The notes beneath the pieces are model-generated. The model saw only the letters and a list, made by a program, of their open reading frames with translations. It was not told where the DNA came from and made no database searches. Below are positions 1 through 10,980 of a DNA stretch of 64,000 nt, piece after piece. The stretch covers positions 72,667,696 through 72,731,695 of the forward strand of contig NC_084801.1 in the NCBI RefSeq assembly GCF_963169125.1. The letters are read 5' to 3'. A program made the position numbers and the translations under genes. Source of the stretch: Humulus lupulus. Taxonomy: Eukaryota; Streptophyta; Magnoliopsida; Rosales; Cannabaceae. The stretch's first letter is position 1. Each line of letters begins with the position of its first letter.

Positions 1-2
1 CT

Positions 3-3000
3 GACTTCAAGAGGGCATTCCGCGCCTCTCAGGCCGCCAGGGTCCAGGCCGACTCCCTAGCTAACGTGAGACAGCAACTTGGAGAAACGCTAAAAGCCTA
101 CGTGAGCAGATTTGCAAATGTCGCTGCTCGAGCCAGAGACGTCGACGACAGCTCCAAACTCATGGCTATGAGGACCGGGATCCTAGTAGGCGGAGATCTG
201 TGGAAGGATATTCAAAGGAGGGGGGTCAGCTCAGTTAGTGAATTCCTTAACAGAGCCCAAGAGTGGATAAACTTGGAGGAAGCTGAAGCTTCAGCCGCGG
301 GGACCAGCCAGGTCCTCGAGAAGCCCGCTGGGACGGGAACAGAGATCGTAGTAGCGACTCCTGACGTCACGCAGAGTAACCAGCCCGGTGGCGGCAAAAG
401 AAAAGGGAATGGTGAAAACATCCAGCACGGTCAAAAGAAGAATAAGTACGTGGATAAATTCAAGCCCGTGTTCACAACGTATACCGAGCTCACCCAAACC
501 AGAGAGAATATTTTCCTGGCCAACGCTACGCGAGTCCCCTGGAAAAGACCGGAGCCAATAAAGCACCCTAAGGGAAAGAGAGACGCTTCCAAATTTTGCC
601 GTTTTCATAACGACGTCGGGCACAATACCGACGACTGCAGGCACCTCAAATATGAAATCGAGACTCTCATCCGAGCAGGTCCGTTGGCGCAATACTCGCG
701 GAACAGGGTCCCGACAAGTCGAACCGCTCCGGAGATCCCAGCCAGTCAACCTGGACCTCGAGTAGATCAGGACGTCCTTCCCCCCGTGGTCGAGGGAGAG
801 ATTTCCACCATCTCTGGAGGACCACACATGGCTGGCCCGAGCAGAGGCGCCCAGAAGAGGTACATAAATGAGTTGAAGGCCCACAATGGAGGGGAGTTCG
901 TCCCGGAACATCGTCAATCAAAACAACAAAGATTAGAGAAACAACCGATCACTTTCACGGAGGAAGACGTGAGCCATGTCCAATTCCCTCATAACGATCC
1001 CTTGGTCGTAGCAGTCCAGCTCGCCAACCGGAGAGTAAGGAGAGTGTTAGTGGACAATGGGAGCTCGGTGAACCTCCTATTCCGTTCCACCTTAGAAAAA
1101 ATGGGTCTGACCGTCTCCGAGCTGAAGGCAACCTCGATGATGCTATATGGTTTTTCAGGAGAAGGGTCAGCAGCGATAGGAACGATTGAGCTGGTGATCA
1201 CCCTAGGGGACGAGTCCCGAACAGTGTCCAAACTACTCGAATTCGTAGTCATTGACTGCTCCGCGGCCTACAATGCAATTTTGGGACGACCTACGCTCGT
1301 TACTTTCGAAGTTATCACGTCCGTCCGGCACCTCGCCATGAAGTTCCCTACTCCAACAGGGGTCTGCACTATCAAGGGCGATCAGCTCGCTGCCAGGGAA
1401 TGCTACAGCATTTCCATGAAGGGAAAATCTAAACCTGGGCAGATGACGATGGCCATTCAGGATGGGGAGGAATCACAGGGACCCAAGGCGGCCCCTGAGA
1501 TTGAAAAACCTCGGGTTTCCGAAGACGAAAAGCTCGCCCTAAGCGAGGACATTGACCCCCGAGTAGGCGAGGACAGGTCTGAGCTCCAAGCTATTGAAGA
1601 TCTCGAGGAGGTAGGCATCGATGAACAAAACCCGTCACGGACGGTTAAGCTCGGAAAGAACCTCTGCGATAGAAGAAAGGCGGAACTGACTGCGTTTCTG
1701 AAAAAGAACCTGGACGTATTCGCATGGTCGCACGAGGACATGATAGGGATCAGTCCGAGCGTAATCATGCACACGCTCCACCTAGACAAAAGCGTCCCGG
1801 CCAAGTCTCAAAAGCAGAGGCGTTTAGGGACAACCCGAGCCGAAGCCCTTGAAGAAGAAGTGGCCCGGCTCAAGAAATGTGGCTTTATCCGCGAAGCCAG
1901 ATTTCCCATTTGGGTTGCCAATCCCGTGTTAGTTCCAAAACCCAATGGGAAGTGGCGGACCTGTATCGACTTTTCCGACCTGAATAAAGCCTGCCCCAAG
2001 GATTGCTTTTCGTTGCCAAGGATCGATCAACTGGTGGATGCCACGGCGGGGTACGAGCTCATGTCCTTCATGGACGCATACTCGGGCTACAATAATATCG
2101 CGATGAATCCAGCAGACCAGGATCATACCAGCTTCATGACCCCGACTAATGTCTATTGCTATAAGGTCATGCCGTTCGGTCTTAAGAATGCTGGGGCTAC
2201 CTACCAAAGGCTGGTAAATAGAATGTTCGTGGATCAGATCGGGAAAAACATGGAAGTGTACGTCGATGATATGCTTGTCAAGTCAAAGATTGCCAGCAAC
2301 CACGTCACCGATCTGGAAGAATGCTTTAACATACTGCGAGAATATGGCATGAGGCTCAATCCTCAGAAGTGCACTTTCGGTGTCGCATCGGGGAAATTCT
2401 TGGGTTTCATAGTCAATTCCCGAGGAATCGAGGCAAACCCCGACAAGATCAGGTCACTGCTCGAGCTGCCCTCCCCCAGGTCGCGGAAAGATGTCCAAGG
2501 CCTCACAGGAAGGGTGGCAGCACTGAACCGGTTCATTTCCAAATCGACCGAAAAGTGCCTGCCCTTCTACAACCTGCTCCGCGGAAACTAGAAGTTCGAA
2601 TGGACAATAGAATGCGAAGGCGCATTCCTCGACCTAAAAACGCACCTGGCTGAGCCACTTGTGCTGTCAAAGCCCAGGGTAGGAGAACCTTTTTTCCTCT
2701 ATATGGCCGTCACTGAGGACGCAGCTAGTGCTGTTCTGGTGCGAGAAGAGGACCAGGCTCAGAAACTGGTTTATTACATCAGCAAGAGACTCCTCGGAGC
2801 TGAGTCAAGGTACCCGTTGATGGAAAAACTGGCGTTCTGCCTAATCACGGCCTCGCGAAAACTCAGGCCATACTTCCAGTCCCACTCTGTACACGTCATG
2901 ACCGATCAGCCTCTAAGGCAGGTTTTGCAAAAGCCTGAAGCCTCGGGACGCTTGCTAAAGTGGGCGGTCGAACTCAGTCAGTTCGAGATTTTCTATACTC

Positions 3001-4816
3001 CCCGAACTACCATAAAAAGTCAAGCCTTGGCCGACTTCGTGGCAGAATGCGCGGGATTCCATGAGATCCCATCGGAAGACTCGCATCAGCTCACCTCCTC
3101 AGGTTCATCGTGGAGGATCTTCGTTGATGGCTCATCTAACGAGAACGGCTCCGGGGCCGGAATCATTCTGATATCCCCAGAGGGGCATAGATTCCACTCG
3201 GCGCTGAGGTTCGGGTTCAAGGCATCTAACAACGAGGCAGAGTACGAGGCCTTGTTAGCTGGACTTAGGATAGCCAGCGAGCTAAAGGCAAGCTCTGTCC
3301 AATGCTTTAGCGACTCCCAGCTCGTGGTGAATCAGGTCCTAGGCGAGTATCAGGCGCGGGGTCCCAAGATGGCCTCCTATTTGGCTAAGGTAAAATCCGA
3401 ACTGTCTACGTTTGGGCAAGGGTCGATCGAACAGATACCTCGGGAGCAGAATGCCAATGCAGATGCTCTCGCCAAGCTCGCCACCTCGGGAGAGATAGAT
3501 ACCCTGGGGTTGGTGCCAGTTGAGTTCTTGGACAAACCCAGCATAGACGGAGATCGAGCAGATATGGGGATTATTGACATCAGGCCGACCTGGATGACTC
3601 CCATTGTTGAGTACCTCGTCGAGGGCAAGTTACCCGAAGGGCGCAACGACGCACGACGAGTCCTTTATCAAGCTCCGAGGTATACGCTAGTCGAGGGGGT
3701 GTTGTACCGACGTGGGCATTCCTTACCCCTCCTCCGGTGTGTTCTTCCAAGTGAAGCGAAGGCCATCCTGCAAGAAGTTCATGACAGATTCTGCGGAGAT
3801 CACACTGGGGGGCAAAGCCTGGCCTTGAATATCCTTCGGCAGGGTTTTTACTGGCCGACTCTGTCCAAAGACTCGATCTCATATGTAAAAAAGTGCGACA
3901 AGTGTCAGCGGTTCGCCGTGGTTGCCCGAGCTCCTCCAACCGAATCTCGTCTCCCTGGCCCTTCGCCATTTGGGGGATAGATCTAATAGGCGCCTTGCCC
4001 ACCGGAAAGGGCGGGGTCCGTTACGCCGTGGTAGACATTGACTACTTCACCAAGTGGGCCGAAGCAAAGCCGTTGGCGACAATAACATCAAAAAAGGTGC
4101 TAGACTTCGTGGTTAAAAGCATCATATGTCGATTTGGCCTACCCAAAAAGATCGTCTCCGACAATGGCACTCAATTTGACAGCGACCTGTTCACCGAATT
4201 TTGCGAAAGGCACGGAATTGTGAAATGCTTCTCGTCCGTGGCCTATCACCAGGCGAACGGCCAGGTCGAGGCTGTCAATAAAACTCTGAAGGCAAGCCTC
4301 AAGAAGAGGCTAGATGAGGCAAAGGGGATCTGGCCAGAACAGCTCCCCCAAGTTCTGTGGGCCTATAGGACCTCACATCGGACTCCCACGGGTCACACTC
4401 CTTTCTCCCTAACCTTTGGAAGTGAAGCAGTCCTCCCCGTGGAGGTGAAGGTCCTGTCGCACAGGGTCCGGTCCTACGACCAAGACAAGAACCACGAGCT
4501 CCTATGCCACTCCTTAGACTTAGTGGATGAAAGGCGAGAGGATTCACAACTCCAGCTCGCCCATTATCAACAGAAAATCACTCGCTACTTCAACACTAAG
4601 GTCAAAAGACGTGCCTTTAGCGTTGGCGATTTGGTCTTGAGGAGAGTTTTCCTAGCCGGGAAAGATCCCAAAGATGGGGTTTTGGGACCAAGCTGGGAAG
4701 GACCATACCAGGTCATCGAAGTCATCAAAGAAGGAACTTATAAGTTAGCTCGACTTGGTGGAGGGGCGGTCCCGCGGACTTGGAATGCTATCCACCTAAA
4801 GAAATATTATCAATGA
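3..4816 (+). pseudogene. Element A gag-pol polyprotein, broken
   Basis: The frame runs from base 3. The gag zinc-like motif CRFHNDVGHNTDDC lies near 597-640. The aspartic protease motif VDNGSS is at about 1050 and AILGRP at about 1275. RT has FMDAYSGYN near 2070 and the catalytic YVDD near 2260. RNase H follows (2690-3000). The second RNase H (about 3120-3500) keeps DGSSN, NNEAEYEA, SDSQLVV and NADALA. Integrase has an HHCC finger (about 3780-3910) and the acidic triad in GIDLIG (3975), SDNGTQF (4160) and QVEAVNK (4265), ending in GDLVLRR and WEGPYQV. Breaks: AAG became TAG at 2589-2591 between RT and RNase H. A 10-bp deletion near 3945, relative to element B, shifts the integrase core into another frame (visible as 3893-4816). 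YNNI replaces the usual YNQI in RT. Confidence 0.93.
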
Positions 4817-5025
4817 ACATTTGTAAGGCCTAGAAGGTCACCTTCCATGTATAAATAAAAATCAAATGTTTCTCGTTATTTGCAAGTGTAATTTTAAAGT
4901 AACAACGAAAGACCCTTTCCCAGTTACTTGGGGGGCATATGGTACCTGGATATATCCAGGTCTCCTTAACGACTTAGGTGTTAATTTTTATCTACGGATA
5001 AGAGTTATCACAAACTAAGTCCTAT
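4817..5025 (+). other. Element A 3' untranslated region before the tandem array, with internal polypurine tract
   Basis: This AT-rich spacer follows the pol stop. A purine run cttggggggcat sits at 4927-4938. It closely resembles the tract at 9410-9422 that abuts the 3' LTR. No open frame is convincing here. The same segment follows pol in element B (purine run 59426-59437). Confidence 0.7.
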
Positions 5026-5635
5026 CCTGGTCTTAACCAGGTCATAAAACTTAGAAGTTAACAAAAATTTGTTGACCTCGGTTTTTCTTTAAAGAGCCCG
5101 GGATACGGATAAAAGTTGACGCGATCTGAGTTTTTTCAAAATAAGTTCCTGGTCTTAACCAGGTCATAAAACTTAGAAGTTAACAAAAATTTGTTGACCG
5201 CGGTTCTTCTTTAAAGAGCCCGGGATACGGATAAAAGTTGACGCGATCTGAGTTTTTTCAAAATAAGTTCCTGGTCTTAACCAGGTCATAAAACATAGAA
5301 GTTAGCTAAAATTTGTTGACCGTGGTTCTTCTTTAAAGAGCCCGGGATACGGATAAAAGTTGACGCGATCTAAGTTTTTTCAAAATAAGTTCCTGGTCTT
5401 AATCAGGTCATAAAACTTAGAAGTTAACTAAAATTTGTTGACCGTGGTTCTTCTTTAGAGAGCCCGGGATACGGATAAAAGTTGACGCGAACTAAGTTTT
5501 TTCAAAATAAGTTCCTGGTCTTAACTAGGTCAGGAAACTTAGGAGTGAACTAAAATTTGTTGAACGCGGATCTTCTTTAAAGAGCCCGGGATACGGATAA
5601 AGTTAACTCGAACTAAGTTCATAAAAATAAAGAGA
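5026..5635 (+). repeat. 122-bp tandem array in element A, about five units
   Basis: Units begin at 5026, 5148, 5270, 5392 and 5514, giving an exact 122-bp period. Each opens with the inverted repeat CCTGGTCTTAACCAGG (6-bp stem, 4-base loop), then gttaac, an AAATTTGTTG block, AAAGAGCCCGGGATACGG and GTTGACGCGA. The last unit is diverged. The array lies between pol and the 3' end of the antisense gene. Element B has seven units of about 121 bp at the same place. Hypervariable tandem repeats in this position are known in Tat/Ogre elements. Confidence 0.95.
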
Positions 5636-5897
5636 TAAATTGTTACCAAATGCATAAAAATATATATGTAAAACTGGTTGAGCAAATTGTCTCGAGGCGG
5701 AAACGCCTCACATAAAAAAGAGAATTACAATAAAAAAGAGTGTTCAAAATACGTAAACGAGAAGCGTCCTAAGCCCCATCAGCTGGCCCTTTGGAGGTCG
5801 AGGTCTCATCCTGCTCCGCCGCGGCAGAGGCCTCTCCAGTCTCCGATGGAGGAGCCTACTTATTCAGGCGGGCTTGAAGCTGCGGCAACAAGAATGC

Positions 5898-8450
5898 CTA
5901 GAGGTCCGGCGGCATGAAGGAAAAGTCCGCGTCCGGATTGTGGGACCAGCAGTGATAGAACAGGTCCTGTAAGGACTGCTCCGACACGACCCGCTCGTCT
6001 TTCAGGGCGGCCTGGGAGGCCTGGACTTCGGCCTTCGCCGCCTCAAGATCTGTCCGCGATGCGGCCAGGGAGTTTTTAAGCTCTAGGTTCTCAGAGCGAA
6101 GCTTCTCTAGCTCGGAGGCGGCTAGGGAGTGTTTAAGCTCTTGGTTCTCCGAGCGGATCTTCTCTAGCTCGGCTTTAGAGGCCGCCAGAGCATCTCTCGC
6201 CTCCTGAGACTCCTGGAGGGCGGTCTGGCGATCAGCTTCCAAACCCATGAGCTGGGCCTTGGTCCTAACAATGCCTCTGTAGGCGGCAGCCATGCCCTGC
6301 AAGAAAAGAATGATGAATTAGCAAACTGGAAGGAAAAAGGCGGCGTGTGAGTGTTAAAGCCTTAAAAGAAGGGGGCACTTTACCGTTAAGGTCATGTCCA
6401 TGGCAGACTCTATAACTCGGACCGGGCTCGTTGTTTCGATGGCCCGGAGCTCCTTCTCCCTGATATTGTAATAGTGGCTGACGACGTAGCTAGCCGACTC
6501 ATACACCGTACCCCGGAATGCTTCGGGCATCTTCTCCAGAGCTCGGGGGTCGACCGGGATACGCACGTCCGGGGCTGCCGGGGCCAGATTCCCGACCTCT
6601 ATTACCCCGTCCTGGGCGGCCAGTGGAGATCGTTGGGGTGGCGGGTGCATGAGTCCTGTCCTGACGACAGGGAGGTTCGCCCCCGCGACCTGGGATGGCG
6701 GGGCTTTCTCCTTCTCCTTAGCCGGGGATTTGGTGGAGGCCCCGGCCGAGCTCTTGGAATCGCGAAGCCTCTTTAACCTCGGCCCCGCTGGGGGATTCCC
6801 ACCGAACACAACGCCCCGTAGACTATTCCCGGGCTGAGACATCTCTTCTGCTAAGAACAAAAAACATGGTTATTACAAGGTAGCAATCATGCAGAAATAA
6901 AGACAAAAGGTCCAAAGGCAATAAGAAAGCAAATACTAAGGGAGCCCTACCCCCCGAGCTGGAAGAGCCTAGGACGATTATCTCGCGAACTGGCGAAGGT
7001 TCTAGGTCCGGTTCTGAATCGGGGCTGGACTCTTCTACGTTCTGCCTAATCCCCGGAGCATAGATGCCCCTCTGGAGCGCAGGCCACGTGCGTAAATTGG
7101 TCCCGTACTCCTCAAAAATGGCCGACCTAAAGGCTAGGGTATTATCTACTACTACGATACCCTTAGGCCGACTCTCTTGGTTGTCCAGCACGAGCTGGTC
7201 AACGCAGTGGAGCAGGAGCGTGTCCAGGTCCGGATTCCTTGGGTGACGATGGACGAGCTGCCTAGGGTTGAACCTAACCAGCCGGGGGTCTGCAGTGGCC
7301 CTATCTATGTTCTTAAATAAGTAAGAGTTACCTTGATCGGAAGGACCCGCGGCTGCTCCAGATTGGGCCCTCTCCTCGCTCATCCCCTGGGCGACCTCCA
7401 AGGTCCTCTTCCTGTTCCTCACCAGAGGAACTTCCTCACCTTCTTCCTCGCCTTCGTCGTCTACGATCTCCTCCGCGACGATCGGTCTGTTGTCGCGAGC
7501 TGGGGGAGGCCCCCGGGGCCTTTTCAAATTCAAAGTCTGATTTGGGAAAATCAGCTTGCAGAATACCATCATCTCGTCCGTCACGAGCACGCGGTAGTCT
7601 TTCTCACTGGGGGGCAAGTTCGCCAATGTATCGTATTGACCCCCGAGGGTCACAGACTTTTCGGTCCTCGAGTAGATGGCTGCAAGGTTGGTCGAAATCA
7701 GAAGTGGAATAAGGGACGAGCTAAAATAAGATAACCGTTAAAAGGCGAGCTAAATCAAGGATCACTTACAAGGGCGGTTGAAATAGTGATGATCGCAGTT
7801 TCGGAACCCAGTTGACATAAAAAACTGGTCTTTGAAGTCGTTTGGATGGCTCGGCAGCTCGATCACTGCTGCTGTGTTAGGGAAGCGGGTTAAGTAATAG
7901 AACCCGTCGCCTCGCCCCCGCTGGTCCGGGCTGGCTTTGAGGCAAAAGAAATATAGAATATCAGCAGGAGTGGGGACCTCCCACTCATGCTTTTGGAACA
8001 AATACCTCAATCCCGCCAACAGACGGTATGAGTTGGGGGGGAGCTGAAATGGGGCCAACCCCACATAGTTCAGAAAATCAGCAAAATACTGATCCAGGGG
8101 GAGGAAGGCCCCTGCCTTGAAGTGTTCCCCGCTCCAGGCCGCGAACGACTCGTCGAGCGGCGTGCAGCTCCGCTCCCCATCCGCAGCAGGTCGGGCGATA
8201 ACGGAGGTCTTCCCCAGAGGAATGTTGTGGTTGAGGAAGATTTTGGTGATCTTTGCCTGGCTGGTTATCTTCGAGACGATTCTCTCCGCCTCGAAAAACG
8301 CGTCAGGAGCCACCTCGGCTTGCTTCTCCACTGCCGGCCCAAAGTGAGGAATTGGCGAGCTGGTCACCACCGCCTTTCCTTTATCTTGCTGGGAGGCCGA
8401 ACTTCCCACATTCTTCTGTGGCAGATTTCTCTTTGGAGCCATCTGGTCGC
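5898..8450 (-). pseudogene. Element A antisense spliced gene (coding exons), prematurely stopped
   Basis: Runs opposite to gag-pol, convergent with it. Coding exons by GT-AG reading: 8442 (ATG) to 7770, 7679-6951, 6847-6384 and 6296-5898. Donors are gtaagt, gtaggg and gtaaag; acceptors are ttgcag, tagcag and ttgcag. Lengths 673, 729, 464 and 399 keep frame throughout (about 754 residues). An untranslated first exon (about 9140-8946, donor gtaagt) probably splices to gatag just before the ATG. The N-terminal third contains FLPLDQYFADF, FQLPPNSYRLLAG and PTPADILYFF, resembling the Pfam 'putative gypsy type transposon' domain (recalled, not searched). The middle is acidic and Pro/Ser-rich; the C-terminus is coiled coil. 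TGG became TAG at 5898-5900, removing about 40 residues present in B. A 57-bp in-frame duplication (about 6065-6180) repeats part of the coiled coil. Function unknown; not required for known transposition steps. Confidence 0.8.
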
Positions 8451-9164
8451 CTATCGAACAAAAGAAAACACTTTAGAAAAGGCGACCCAAGCAGGAGGGT
8501 GAAGCAAGTATTATGTACACGAGCTGGGGTAAGCCCAGCCCGGGGAGAGTGGTGCCACGCGTTCCAAGGAACACGCGCCGATGCCTCAACAGATCCCAGA
8601 TTACTCGGAATTCGTGTGTTAGAGGACTCAGAGTAAAAAATTGCCTTGGGGGGAAAGTTTCAACAAGCAAGGCATGGCAAAACCGCTTTTAAGGCATATT
8701 CCCTAAGCTACCCAGTTTTTGTACCTAAAATTTCTAAGGATCCTACCCAGAAATTGTTCCTAAGAGAGAACCATGGAACCCATATTCTAAGACGATGTCC
8801 CATGGCAAGTGTGCCCTAATCTAAGAAGGGCTGTCACCCACCATATCCGCGCGACCCAGAAAACCTCTGCATGTGGCTACAGTAAAATTTTTTGCCTAAG
8901 CTACAGTGGCATGCTTTAAAAAATAAACAGGGGCAGAAGACTTACAGTATATGATTAGATGGTGAGTGAGGTTGCTGCGTTGGTAGGAGCTTCGTTGGCA
9001 CAGCGGTCTCCGAAGTTTTGAAGGAACTCGTGCGCTTAAGCTTCGTGAACGAAGAAGATGAGAGCAATGGAAATGAGGGTTTTGTTCTTCGGAAGGTCAG
9101 AGAAAACAAGGAAAGTTGAGAGGTTTTGAATGGTAAGGTGGCCCGTGCGTGGGATGACCACCCC
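8451..9164 (-). other. 5' UTR exon and first intron of the element A antisense gene
   Basis: No sense-strand coding is seen. On the minus strand a probable untranslated exon runs from about 9140 to 8946, ending in a good gtaagt donor, followed by a roughly 495-bp intron to the acceptor at about 8451. Element B keeps the same sequence and junctions (donor at 63622/63621), which supports the model. The start site is inferred from TATA spacing only. Confidence 0.6.
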
Positions 9165-9172
9165 TTTTTATA
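9165..9172 (-). promoter_or_regulatory. TATA box of the element A antisense gene
   Basis: TATAAAAA on the minus strand, about 25-30 bp upstream of the inferred start of the untranslated exon. Element B has TATAAAAG at the equivalent place (63844-63850). Family 2 has TATAAAAA before its own antisense gene, so an internal promoter here is a shared feature. Confidence 0.65.
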
Positions 9173-9409
9173 CATGGGAAGGATCACGTGTAAAAGGCCC
9201 TTGGGAGACCCTCCACTCGAAAAGTGAAACGACGGCTGGACAGTAGGCTAGGCCATTTAATGCGGTTCTCGTAGAGTGTACCGTCGCCACCCACGGCGTT
9301 CCACGTATCAGACGGCTGCGAAAAGCATGGAATGCGAAGGGTTGTGGGAGAAGTCTAAAAGCCCCTACTGTGGTCTCCCATATCTGACGTCATAGACCAC
9401 GAGCAGGAG

Positions 9410-9422
9410 CTTGGGGGGCAGA
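9410..9422 (+). promoter_or_regulatory. 3' polypurine tract of element A
   Basis: The purine run cttggggggcaga ends exactly at the TG that opens the LTR. This is the expected plus-strand primer for reverse transcription. Confidence 0.88.
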
Positions 9423-10198
9423 TGTACGCCCTGGTTTTCCCACGGGCTGTTTAGCAGGACGAGCCTCGGACTAAACATAATTTAGTCCGAGGCTCCCACA
9501 GGCCAGAGGCTCTATTTTCAGGACGGGCCCTTTCTAGCTCGAGGGGGTCCTGTTTCCAGCTCGCTCCTGTTGCACCAGGAGCTGGGAACAACATCCGGCG
9601 ACCACTGACGGATCAGCTCGGGTTATGGATTGCTCCGGTAGCGAGCTTCTCAGGAAGCTCTGACCCTATGGGAAGTCAACACGCAAGATAAACGTGCATA
9701 ATCCTGCCATCACGTGTCCGATATCCCCCTGACTTCTCGGACACGCAGCAGGAACGTGCGTATTCAGACACCCACGGATGAGTTGGGCCGTGCGGCCCAT
9801 TATCTCCTTCCATACTGATTAGACCACACTTTTGTGTTAGGTTTAGGAATTAATCATGAATATCACAGACTTGATATGACAAATGGTAAGGTCACGAGAT
9901 GACCTCCCTACCAACTTCCAGGTGCCTTCTCCTATAAATATGGAGACCCTGGGAGTTGATAGGGGTTGGAAAAATAGTCTTGTAAGAACTATATACTTTG
10001 TAAACCAATTACCCAGAAAAGATCAATAATATTGACTAGTGGAGTAGAAGGATTTTAACCTTCGAACCACTTAAAAACGTGTCTGGAGTCACCTAGTTCT
10101 TTACACAAAGATTTCATATCTGCGACGGTTCTACTTTTAAGTACTAATCTCTTTCTCTTCTTCTCTTAATTATCTGTTGCCGAAGAACCGCGACAACA
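9423..10198 (+). repeat. 3' LTR of element A (776 bp)
   Basis: Begins tgtacgccctgg and ends gcgacaaca. Length is identical to the LTR of element B (14342-15117), and the two look about 97% alike. A TATA box (tataaatat) lies at 9933-9941. A perfect 15-bp inverted repeat occupies 9461-9495 in U3. Downstream of TATA is a block with gactagtgg, ttaacc and gaaccac (10034-10079) that recurs in other LTR families in this window. Confidence 0.95.
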
Positions 10199-10221
10199 AT
10201 AATTATTTTGTTTCATATTAT

Positions 10222-10642
10222 TGTACCCTAAAATTAGCATGAGTTGAATTACTCAACTCGGGTACAGCTGGCAGATGAATATGTGGTATCCAAACCTGTT
10301 ATCAAATCTTCTTTCAATGTAAAAGGGAATAATCTGTATTAAATGTATACCCTATTTATTCACGTGGCTACCCAAACCTGTTTAGGAAATTCCCCTATAA
10401 ATACCAAGAATAATGGATAGCGAAGGAAACGACCTTTTTTTTTATTATTGCCAAAACTCTGCAGAAATTGTGAGAGAAAAGTAATAATACTGTCTCGTAG
10501 ACTAGGTGGATTTTAACCACTGAACCATGTAAAAGTTGTGTGTGTACGAGAGGGTTCTTATTATTTCGTTATGGTTTACAATTTAGCACTAATATCCCTA
10601 TTAGATTTCTTAATATTCTGTTAGCGAAAAACTGCATCAACA
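10222..10642 (+). repeat. Degenerate solo LTR relic 1
   Basis: Starts tgtaccc, similar to the family-1 LTR start, and ends gcgaaaaactgcatcaaca, like the family-1 and family-2 LTR ends. It has a TATA-like cctataaatacc near 10394 and the shared block (gtctcgtagactagg, ttaacc, gaaccatgtaaaa) at 10491-10535. No primer site or polypurine tract flanks it. Flanking pentamers (attat and catat) match only partly, so it is old or my left end is off. Confidence 0.5.
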
Positions 10643-10658
10643 CATATGTTCTTTTTTT

Positions 10659-10980
10659 GGAGATACGAATTGTAGTAGAGATTGCAGAAATGCATCATGA
10701 TGAATGGATAGAGAAATCCGATCGATTGGTTGCCATAAAATGGTATGGTTTTGGTTCCTCTCCTTTCCATATGAGAATGTAAACTAACTCATTTATTTTG
10801 ATTAGAAACAATTTTTTTTTTTTGGATTATACTAGGGAAAAGCCATCAGAGAGCGAATTCAAGAGCAGTTGAAAGGGCAGCAGTTCAAGGGGTTTATGTA
10901 TCATGAAGAAGACGATGACAAAATCTATGACTCTGAAGAAGAATACTCTAATATTGAACGCCTATGCATTTTGATAATTT
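10659..10980 (+). pseudogene. Possible host-gene exon relic, unidentified
   Basis: Two adjacent stretches look protein-like. The first (about 10659-10780) encodes EIAEMHHDEWIEKSDRL and a WYGFGS run. The second (from 10835) encodes a charged stretch with KAIRERIQEQLKGQ and an acidic EEDDD region. They are separated by about 55 bp containing a poly-T tract and ending in tactag, like a short plant intron. The gtaaac donor leaves the two frames out of phase by one base, so this is probably a broken fragment. I do not recognise the family. Confidence 0.3.

Larger units (their letters stand above)
1..10198 (+). mobile_element. Element A: family-1 Tat-like Ty3/gypsy LTR retrotransposon, 5' end outside window
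   Basis: The order on the plus strand is gag (already open at base 3), protease, RT, RNase H, second RNase H, integrase, a 122-bp tandem array, an antisense spliced gene, a polypurine tract and a 3' LTR. A chromodomain is absent and a second RNase H with acidic DGSSN, NNEAE and SDSQ motifs precedes integrase, which is the Tat layout. The 5' LTR and gag N-terminus lie left of base 1, so A's own LTR divergence and TSD cannot be read. The 3' flank starts ataat at 10199. The copy is defective, with one nonsense codon and one 10-bp deletion in pol and a premature stop in the antisense gene. Element B in this window is the same family, and comparison with it reveals the breaks. Confidence 0.93.

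Noticed and set aside
291..917. Minus-strand frame of 208 codons within element A gag
   Set aside because: Shadow of the gag frame; composition follows the opposite strand and the equivalent frame in B is not kept intact.
7762..8442. Reading the antisense exon as a complete 226-residue protein
   Set aside because: The apparent stop lies just after a strong gtaagt donor, and joining to 7679 keeps frame for hundreds of codons; the last residues are intronic.
8942..9187. 81-codon minus-strand frame upstream of the family-1 antisense gene
   Set aside because: Overlaps the TATA box and the inferred untranslated exon, runs into the gtaagt donor, and has no continuation in exon 2; better explained as 5' UTR.
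1..10198. Ogre-type element
   Set aside because: Family-1 gag starts directly after the primer site with no extra upstream frame, and gag-pol is one frame without an intron before RT.
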